In this document: positions 7,675 through 11,656 of the stretch, in pieces
How the letters are laid out: each line of letters begins with the position of its first letter
Numbering within the stretch: the stretch's first letter is position 1
NCBI GenBank assembly: GCA_025456495.1
Contig: JALOKO010000061.1
Coordinates: 1 to 11,656 of the forward strand
DNA length: 11,656 nt
Direction: 5' to 3'
Source of the DNA: Bryobacterales bacterium
GTDB lineage: Bacteria > Acidobacteriota > Terriglobia > Bryobacterales > Bryobacteraceae
Position numbers and translations under genes: made by a program
Notes under the pieces: generated by a model
Databases searched by the model: none
Told to the model about the DNA's origin: nothing
Seen by the model: only the letters and a program-made list of their open reading frames with translations

Positions 7675-8558
7675 GGGATGGCCGCGTTTGCGCTGTAGTG
7701 GTAACGTTCAATCGGAAAAACCTGCTGCGCGAGTGCCTGCAGGGACTGCAGAGGCAGACACGCCGGCCGGACCAAATCCTGGTAGTGGATAACCTGTCAA
7801 CCGATGAGACCCCGGAAATGGTGCGCCAAGAGTTCCCGCAAGCGGTCCTGTATGAACTCGGACGGAACTTGGGCGGGGCGGGCGGCTTCCACCACGGGAT
7901 GAAGCGAGCGTTTGAAGAAGGGTTCGACTGGCTGTGGATCATGGACGACGACGTAGAACCTTATCCGGAGGCGCTTGAGCGACTGCTCGCGCACAGCGAC
8001 CGGTCGGATTTTCTGCATCTGCGACGCGACGGTATGGACCGCTGGGAGGGGATGTGGGATCCGCATGATCTACGGGTGCAGATGTTCGAACGGGAGTATT
8101 CGTTCGAGAACGGGAAGCCGTATACGGTACTACGATATGCGACGTTTGAAGGGGCGTTCATCCACCGGCGGATCGTTGAGGCGATCGGGTTGCCTGACGA
8201 GCGTTGCTTCGTTTCAACGGACGATGCACTGTACGGCTATTTCGCTAGTTTCCACACCGATGTGCTTTACATCAACGAGCGTGGGTTTCGCCGTAAATTG
8301 CCCCTGCCGAAACTGAACCGGATGAGCGCCTACCTGTATCTGCGCAATCGGCACTTGGTATGGGAAGCCTTTTCACGGACCGGCGTAACGATCTCGCGGC
8401 GACATTTCCGGCTCATGCAGTGGCAGTTGGCGCTCTACTACTTGCGCGAATTGATGCGAGAGCCGGCGACGCGGAGTTGGGCCAGCGCACAGGCGGTCTG
8501 GAATGGGTTACGCGACGGCAGTCGGGGTGTTTTCGGGCCGCCACCATGGTTGCGGTAG
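7671..8558 (+). CDS. GT2 glycosyltransferase, GlfT1-like probable galactofuranosyltransferase
   Basis: The protein has 295 residues and a GT-A fold. Motifs are AVVVTFNR (8-15), ILVVDNLSTDET (36-47), NLGGAGGF (66-73), WIMDDDVEP (89-97) with the metal-binding aspartates, and FEGAFIHRRIVEAIGLPDERCFVSTDDALYGY (159-190), where the DD pair is the likely catalytic-base region. The NLGGAGGF...MDDDVEP pattern is that of the GlfT1/rhamnosyl-type branch of GT2, which includes galactofuranosyltransferases. It starts with an ATGA overlap on glf, so UDP-galactofuranose is the natural donor; this is inference from family and context. Its stop is only six bases before the first iteron, and no T-tract terminator is visible after it. 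Confidence 0.85.
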   Translation: MRDGRVCAVVVTFNRKNLLRECLQGLQRQTRRPDQILVVDNLSTDETPEMVRQEFPQAVLYELGRNLGGAGGFHHGMKRAFEEGFDWLWIMDDDVEPYPEALERLLAHSDRSDFLHLRRDGMDRWEGMWDPHDLRVQMFEREYSFENGKPYTVLRYATFEGAFIHRRIVEAIGLPDERCFVSTDDALYGYFASFHTDVLYINERGFRRKLPLPKLNRMSAYLYLRNRHLVWEAFSRTGVTISRRHFRLMQWQLALYYLRELMREPATRSWASAQAVWNGLRDGSRGVFGPPPWLR

Positions 8559-8564
8559 AGCACA

Positions 8565-8582
8565 TTTACGGCCGGGCACACG
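8565..8582 (-). repeat. Iteron 1 (degenerate)
   Basis: TTTACGGCCGGGCACACG matches iteron 7 at 15 of 18 positions; the three changes sit in the centre. It lies six bases after the stop of the GT2 gene and faces iteron 2 in the opposite orientation. Confidence 0.7.
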
Positions 8583-8603
8583 ATATGCGCACAGGTCGGT
8601 GGG

Positions 8604-8621
8604 CATGTGCTTGGCCATAAA
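8604..8621 (+). repeat. Iteron 2
   Basis: CATGTGCTTGGCCATAAA, 15 of 18 matches to the complement of iteron 7. It belongs to the CATGTG...TTGGCC variant class with iterons 4 and 8. It is first of three same-direction copies spaced 32 bp start to start. Confidence 0.85.
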
Positions 8622-8635
8622 AAACAGGCCCTCGT

Positions 8636-8653
8636 CGTGTGACTGGGCGTAAA
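8636..8653 (+). repeat. Iteron 3 (degenerate)
   Basis: CGTGTGACTGGGCGTAAA, 14 of 18 matches to the complement of iteron 7. It lies exactly 32 bp after iteron 2 and 32 bp before iteron 4, which supports it despite the mismatches. Its right half also forms a small GGGCG/CGCCC stem (8645-8660) without a T tract. Confidence 0.65.
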
Positions 8654-8667
8654 TCCGCCCTCCCCGG

Positions 8668-8685
8668 CATGTGCTTGGCCGTAAA
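8668..8685 (+). repeat. Iteron 4
   Basis: CATGTGCTTGGCCGTAAA, identical to iteron 2 except for one base (A to G at position 14). Confidence 0.85.
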
Positions 8686-8744
8686 GTCGGGAGAGAAGGA
8701 CATCACCGATAACCGGTAACCCGATTAGATTCATAGAGTTACGC

Positions 8745-8762
8745 CTTACGGCGAAGCACACG
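8745..8762 (-). repeat. Iteron 5
   Basis: CTTACGGCGAAGCACACG, identical over 18 bp to iteron 6. It is the first copy of the inverted group that faces iterons 2-4. Confidence 0.9.
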
Positions 8763-8799
8763 GCCGACTTCCTTATTGTTTTCAACAACTTAGAAATTC

Positions 8800-8817
8800 C
8801 TTACGGCGAAGCACACG
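8800..8817 (-). repeat. Iteron 6
   Basis: CTTACGGCGAAGCACACG, identical to iteron 5 and 21 bp (two helical turns) before iteron 7 in the same direction. Its flank GG is also shared with iteron 7. Confidence 0.92.
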
Positions 8818-8820
8818 GGA

Positions 8821-8838
8821 TTTACGGCGAAGCACACG
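8821..8838 (-). repeat. Iteron 7
   Basis: TTTACGGCGAAGCACACG, one base different from iterons 5 and 6. It borders the AT-rich segment and is used here as the reference copy. Confidence 0.92.
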
Positions 8839-8840
8839 GG

Positions 8841-8965
8841 GTAGCGATTCTCGAACACTCATTAAGTATTTGAAAAACAATGACTTATTCGGCACTCGAC
8901 TCTTTCGAGCGCTCTCTATGGTTATGGATATATATATCTATACCAAGACCATTACCAAAACCATG
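8841..8965. other. AT-rich segment with long palindrome, candidate DNA unwinding element
   Basis: This stretch is clearly richer in A and T than the rest of the window; 17 of the 20 bases at 8861-8880 are A or T. It contains CTCGA/TCGAG arms at 8895-8909 and the perfect palindrome GATATATATATC (8927-8938). The palindrome sits in a longer imperfect hairpin, GGTTATGGATATA to TATATCTATACC (8920-8944, one bulge and one G-T pair). It lies between iterons 7 and 8, where an iteron origin commonly has its melting region. Function is inferred. Confidence 0.5.
8942..8965 (+). repeat. Four tandem ACCA(A/T)N hexamers
   Basis: ACCAAG, ACCATT, ACCAAA and ACCATG follow one another without spacing. The inverted motif ATGGTT occurs on the other side of the AT palindrome at 8918-8923 (complement AACCAT at 8959-8964). 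Short phased repeats of this sort are known as protein or strand-opening elements in origins; the binder here is unknown. Confidence 0.6.
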
Positions 8966-8991
8966 GAGTCGTTTTTGCCTGATAGCGATAG

Positions 8992-9009
8992 CATGTGTTT
9001 GGCCATAAA
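8992..9009 (+). repeat. Iteron 8
   Basis: CATGTGTTTGGCCATAAA differs from iteron 2 by one base (C to T at position 7). It stands apart from the array, on the far side of the AT-rich segment and about 48 bp upstream of the initiator's -10 element, so it could serve autoregulation. Confidence 0.85.
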
Positions 9010-9035
9010 TGTGTGGAAGCGACAGGCGGATAAGG

Positions 9036-9062
9036 TGTACAAAGCAATAAGGCCCTTATAAT
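9036..9062 (+). promoter_or_regulatory. Probable promoter of the replication initiator gene
   Basis: A perfect TATAAT lies at 9057-9062. TGTACA (9036-9041, 4 of 6 matches to TTGACA) is 15 bases upstream, a short but usable spacer. Transcription would start near 9069, giving a leader of about 40 bases that ends in the start-codon hairpin. Confidence 0.6.
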
Positions 9063-9093
9063 GCACTCGTACGCAGGATAGATAGAACAGGCG

Positions 9094-9112
9094 CCGACGC
9101 GAAGCACGTCGG
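9094..9112 (+). promoter_or_regulatory. Hairpin with iteron-like core over the rep start codon
   Basis: CCGACG (9094-9099) and CGTCGG (9107-9112) form a perfect 6-bp inverted repeat around the loop CGAAGCA. The right arm ends on the first base of the GTG start codon. The sequence GCGAAGCAC (9099-9107) is the same nine bases as the iteron core. It could be an operator for the initiator, an RNA hairpin limiting translation, or both. No good Shine-Dalgarno sequence is seen here. Confidence 0.5.
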
Positions 9113-10683
9113 TGTTTAATCTTTCCGTTGAGGAAGAGAATCTCGCGTCGATTCCCTTTGCCGTACTCGAACAGCGTGTGGGAAAAAAAACAGGAAAAAT
9201 CGAAGTCCGAGGAAAGAAAACACTTGCTGATGGGACAGAGATCCAAGCGATCTGGCAGGTGCAAGGCAACAACGATCTTGGTTTGCCGACGGAGCAGGAT
9301 CTCGATATTTTCATCGCTCTGGGCGTCCTCACCTTCCGAAACAACTTTGCTAAGACGGTGACATTTTCCGGTCGTGAAATCGCCCGGATCATGAATATCC
9401 AGAGCGTTCACGGCAAGTTCTATGAGCGCATAAAATTGGCGATGGACCGCTTCATCCCATTACGATTTCGTACGTTGACGCAAAGTGAACGGCACGAGGA
9501 CGTAAAGTGGGTAAACGTGTTTCAGGACGCCAGTTTCTCTCTCGACCGCGAAACCGGGCGCTGTGTAGGCAGCATCACATGGACCGACAAAATAATCGGC
9601 TCGATGGATAGTGGCTTCTTCCGCCTGCTGGATGCCCGGCGATACATGCAACTCGCCGGACTTACGACGAAGCACATGTATCGTTTTCTCGCGATCGCCT
9701 TTGAGCGGAACGACGTGCTGATCCTGGACGCACGGGAGTTGGCGACTCGCCACCTTGGAATCGTCAACCTGCCGAAGTATTTTTCACGGCTGTTGCAGAC
9801 AATTGAGCCGGCTCTGGAGCAGTTGCGACGCGAGGAAATCGTTGGCAGTTGGCACGTCGTCTCGAAGGCCGAATGGCGAATTGCAATTCGATCCCATGCA
9901 CGGTACGTGCCAGAAGGCCGGGCACTACTGGCTACCATTTCCGCTTCCGATCCAGAGGTATGGCGCGAGCAGAGCCGACAGCGTCTGTTGCAGGCTGGCT
10001 TTAGCGATGCGGACACTTTCTGTCATGCCGCTGCTGATCGAAGGCAGTTTTACGCTCTTGACCGGGCCGCGCATCTGCTCGAACGGCTTGTGGACGAAGA
10101 CGTGTTGGCACATGTAGCGCACGCCCTTGTACGACAGGCCATAGAGCCCGGCCTGAATACAGCCGAGTCGGTTGAACAACTTGATTGGATCGAAATCGCT
10201 CTTTCGGTTTGCGCGCAAAAACGGAGGAGTCAGCAACGGATGAAGAACGGAGCAGGCTTGATCGTAAAGCTGATCCGGGACACCGAATCGCGGCAGCGAC
10301 TGGTGTCAACCGAACAGGTGAGGCTGTTGCGGGATAGTTTTCGCCACCGCGAGGAAGCGGCGCTGCGTAAGGACGAGGAAGCGCAAGAGCGCGAGCTGAT
10401 CTTCGAGTACGAACAGTATCGCGAAGACGAATCCCGCCGGTTGTTGGCGGCGTTGAGCGGCGAGCAACGGACAGCACTCATCAATCACCGGCTGGTGGCA
10501 CTTCGACAGCAGGAACGGGCACAGCGGCTGGGTGAAGCCCAACAGCGGGCTGAGGCTGAACAGATGCTAATGGCCGAATTGGCGAAAACCTCAGTGCCGG
10601 GCTACGAGAAATGGAGAATGCGGAGGATGGCGAAGCAGGCCATTTTGTCCTTGTTCCTGCCCGAAGGGGAAACAGCAGCGTGA
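9112..10683 (+). CDS. Replication initiator protein, RepA/RPA family-like
   Basis: The 523-residue product resembles plasmid initiators of the replication initiator protein A family. The N-terminal part has NLASIPFAVLEQR, an ADGTEIQAIWQV strand, LGLPTEQDLDIFIALGVL (56-73) and a winged-helix-like FSGREIARIMNIQSVHGKFYERIKLAMDRF (85-114). A second helical part carries GLTTKHMYRFLAIAF (183-197). Near 378-390, MKNGAGLIVKLIRD recalls C-terminal segments of initiators. Residues about 400-490 are rich in Glu, Arg, Gln and Ala and probably form a long coiled coil. It would bind the iterons just upstream and open the origin. The GTG at 9112 is the only usual start upstream of the conserved part; the frame is open back to a stop at 9079 and the ribosome site is poor. 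Its base use is more balanced than the G-rich genes to the left. The family call rests on motif recall without a search. Confidence 0.78.
   Translation: MFNLSVEEENLASIPFAVLEQRVGKKTGKIEVRGKKTLADGTEIQAIWQVQGNNDLGLPTEQDLDIFIALGVLTFRNNFAKTVTFSGREIARIMNIQSVHGKFYERIKLAMDRFIPLRFRTLTQSERHEDVKWVNVFQDASFSLDRETGRCVGSITWTDKIIGSMDSGFFRLLDARRYMQLAGLTTKHMYRFLAIAFERNDVLILDARELATRHLGIVNLPKYFSRLLQTIEPALEQLRREEIVGSWHVVSKAEWRIAIRSHARYVPEGRALLATISASDPEVWREQSRQRLLQAGFSDADTFCHAAADRRQFYALDRAAHLLERLVDEDVLAHVAHALVRQAIEPGLNTAESVEQLDWIEIALSVCAQKRRSQQRMKNGAGLIVKLIRDTESRQRLVSTEQVRLLRDSFRHREEAALRKDEEAQERELIFEYEQYREDESRRLLAALSGEQRTALINHRLVALRQQERAQRLGEAQQRAEAEQMLMAELAKTSVPGYEKWRMRRMAKQAILSLFLPEGETAA
9661..9678 (-). repeat. 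Iteron-like sequence inside the initiator gene
   Basis: CTTACGACGAAGCACATG matches iterons 5 and 6 at 16 of 18 positions and has the same orientation. It encodes LTTKHM (residues 184-189). It may be a Rep-binding site within the gene, or a chance or ancestral resemblance. Confidence 0.5.
10664..10670 (+). promoter_or_regulatory. Ribosome binding site of the SGNH hydrolase gene
   Basis: AAGGGGA lies nine bases before the GTG at 10680, within the last codons of the initiator gene. It is the best Shine-Dalgarno match near this junction and decides the start of the next gene. Confidence 0.65.
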
Positions 10684-11656
10684 AGGCAGCATTACGGGCC
10701 TTGTTGTTGAATCTACTGGTTTTGGGAATTGGGTGCGTGCTGGCCGTGGCGCTGCTAGAAGTTCTCCTGCGGGTGAAAAACCCGTTTCAGACGCGTTTGA
10801 AGGGTGATCGCATCGTACTCGAGACGAACAAAGAGCTCAAGATCCACAACGACATCATAAAAACGCTGGATCCTGATATTCAGGTAGTCCGTAATTCGTT
10901 GGGATTCCGGGGACAAGACCCACCGAGCAATCTTGCGTCCATGTTGAGTGTAGTGACGATCGGAGGCAGTACGACGCAGTGTTTTTTCCTCACCGAGGGA
11001 AAAACCTGGACTGACCAAATGGCCCGGCGTCTGGGGACACACTTTGGGCCGTTATGGGTGAACAACGCGGGACTCGATGGGCACTCGACGTTTGGACACA
11101 AAGTGCTGCTAGAAGACCATGTGGTGAAAATAAAGCCGAAGATCGTCGTACTCTTGGTGGGAGCCAATGACATGGGGCGCGATCCGAATGCTGAGTGGGA
11201 TGCCGAGAACGTGAAGAGCCGTGTTTCCTTTGCATCCTCAGCAGCTTTCTTTAAATCGATGTCGCCTTACAGCGAAGTGGCCGCATTGGTGACCAACCTG
11301 TTCCGTTCCTTCAACGCGCATCGACGGGGCCTGATTCATCAGAATGTGGATGTAAAGTCGCTACCGGAAGGGGATTTCAGCCCGGCCGAAGTTGAGGCGT
11401 ATCGAAATGACAATTTGGTTCCACGGTATCTGGACGGGTTCCGGGAACGCCTTACAGGAATCGTACAGGCTGCCCGGGCGGCGGGAATTGAGCCTGTGCT
11501 GGTGACACAGCCTGGATTGCTTGGCGCAGGGGTTGATGAGCGTACGGGGGTCAATCTGGCGCGGGTGCTACTGAGTCCAGGTGCCAAGGTGAACGGCCAG
11601 ATGTGGTGGGGTGTCATGGAGACCTACAACGACGTGACACGAACGGTTGGCCGGGA
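10680..11656 (+). CDS. Membrane-anchored SGNH/GDSL-type hydrolase, 3'-truncated by window edge
   Basis: A frame open from GTG 10680 to the end of the window encodes at least 325 residues. Residues 5-31 form an N-terminal membrane helix, with the rest expected outside the cytoplasm. Then come RNSLGFRG (71-78), IGGSTTQ (94-100) with the likely nucleophile Ser97, VNNAGLDGHST (127-137) for the oxyanion glycine, and VGANDMG (160-166), the GxND block III. The Asp-His block is beyond the edge. SGNH proteins act as esterases or acyltransferases; related ones in polysaccharide loci add or remove acetyl groups. The NSxGFRG plus GGSTT form is common in membrane-bound members of such loci. GTGA overlaps the rep stop, and AAGGGGA precedes the start, so it is probably translated from the rep transcript. 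Confidence 0.85.
   Translation, partial: MKAALRALLLNLLVLGIGCVLAVALLEVLLRVKNPFQTRLKGDRIVLETNKELKIHNDIIKTLDPDIQVVRNSLGFRGQDPPSNLASMLSVVTIGGSTTQCFFLTEGKTWTDQMARRLGTHFGPLWVNNAGLDGHSTFGHKVLLEDHVVKIKPKIVVLLVGANDMGRDPNAEWDAENVKSRVSFASSAAFFKSMSPYSEVAALVTNLFRSFNAHRRGLIHQNVDVKSLPEGDFSPAEVEAYRNDNLVPRYLDGFRERLTGIVQAARAAGIEPVLVTQPGLLGAGVDERTGVNLARVLLSPGAKVNGQMWWGVMETYNDVTRTVGR

Larger units (their letters stand above)
8559..9111 (+). other. Putative iteron-type replication origin (gene-free region)
   Basis: No convincing gene lies in these 553 bases. They hold eight copies of an 18-bp iteron (listed separately) between 8565 and 9009, an AT-rich segment at 8841-8965, a consensus -10 promoter at 9057-9062 and a hairpin at the initiator start. 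GGCGGATAA at 9025-9033 matches a DnaA box (complement of TTATCCACA) at 7 of 9 positions, which is weak. Repeated binding sites, an AT-rich unwinding candidate and an adjacent initiator gene are the classic parts of an iteron-controlled plasmid origin. Replication has not been shown, and the module could be inactive or chromosomally integrated. Confidence 0.75.

Noticed and set aside
8604..8660. Terminator after the galactofuranosyltransferase gene
   Set aside because: Only short stems (GGCC/GGCC and GGGCG/CGCCC) without a T tract are present.
8438..8788. 116-residue - strand frame over iterons 1-5
   Set aside because: It covers the repeats and the end of the GT2 gene, with no ribosome site or recognisable motif.
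8565..9009. CRISPR array
   Set aside because: Repeats are 18 bp, in both orientations and with unequal short gaps; there are no spacers of uniform length and no cas genes. Iterons explain them better.
8870..9061. 63-residue + strand frame across the AT-rich segment
   Set aside because: It begins with TTG, spans the palindrome, hexamers and iteron 8, and has no homology I recognise. The DNA signals account for the sequence.
8938..9411. 157-residue - strand frame opposite the start of rep
   Set aside because: It is antisense to the conserved N-terminal part of the initiator and crosses its promoter; no motif is seen.
1..11656. tRNA, rRNA, transposase or insertion-sequence ends
   Set aside because: I saw no cloverleaf, ribosomal signature, transposase motif or terminal inverted repeats with target duplication in the window.

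Overview
The window is a GC-rich bacterial segment packed with genes for making a cell-surface polysaccharide. A plasmid-type replication module sits inside it: an iteron array, an AT-rich stretch and a replication initiator gene. No gene pins the species. The high GC, frequent TTG/GTG starts, AlgD-like dehydrogenase, heparinase-family lyase and RPA-type initiator would fit a soil proteobacterium or acidobacterium on a large plasmid or secondary replicon, but that is inference from weak signals.

Left edge (2-1401, + strand): the C-terminal end of a multi-spanning GT-C (GT39-like) glycosyltransferase, overlapping by 4 bp a GT2 enzyme of the Alg5/polyprenyl-phosphate-sugar synthase type. One would make the lipid-linked donor and the other use it. 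A hairpin with a T tract ends this unit.

Middle (5214-1483, - strand): a three-gene unit in the order heparinase II/III-family protein, YdcF/DUF218 membrane protein, AlgD-like nucleotide-sugar dehydrogenase. The last two overlap by ATGA. The unit suggests a uronate-containing polymer with its own lyase.

Right of the divergent promoter region (5215-5281, + strand): Wzx-type flippase, UDP-galactopyranose mutase (Glf) and a GlfT1-like galactofuranosyltransferase, joined by two ATGA overlaps. They point to a galactofuranose-containing glycan.

Replication module (8559-10683): 553 bp without a convincing gene holds eight copies of an 18-bp iteron in both orientations, an AT-rich segment with a long palindrome and four tandem ACCA hexamers, a consensus -10 promoter, and a hairpin that covers the initiator's start codon. 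The RepA/RPA-type initiator follows. A ninth iteron-like sequence (16/18) lies inside its coding region. Its stop overlaps the GTG start of a membrane-anchored SGNH/GDSL-type hydrolase that runs off the right edge.

Together the genes describe synthesis, export, trimming and possibly acyl modification of a uronate- and galactofuranose-containing exopolysaccharide. The embedded origin is the most unusual part: either the locus lies on a plasmid beside its origin, or a replication module was inserted into, or captured by, the polysaccharide operon.
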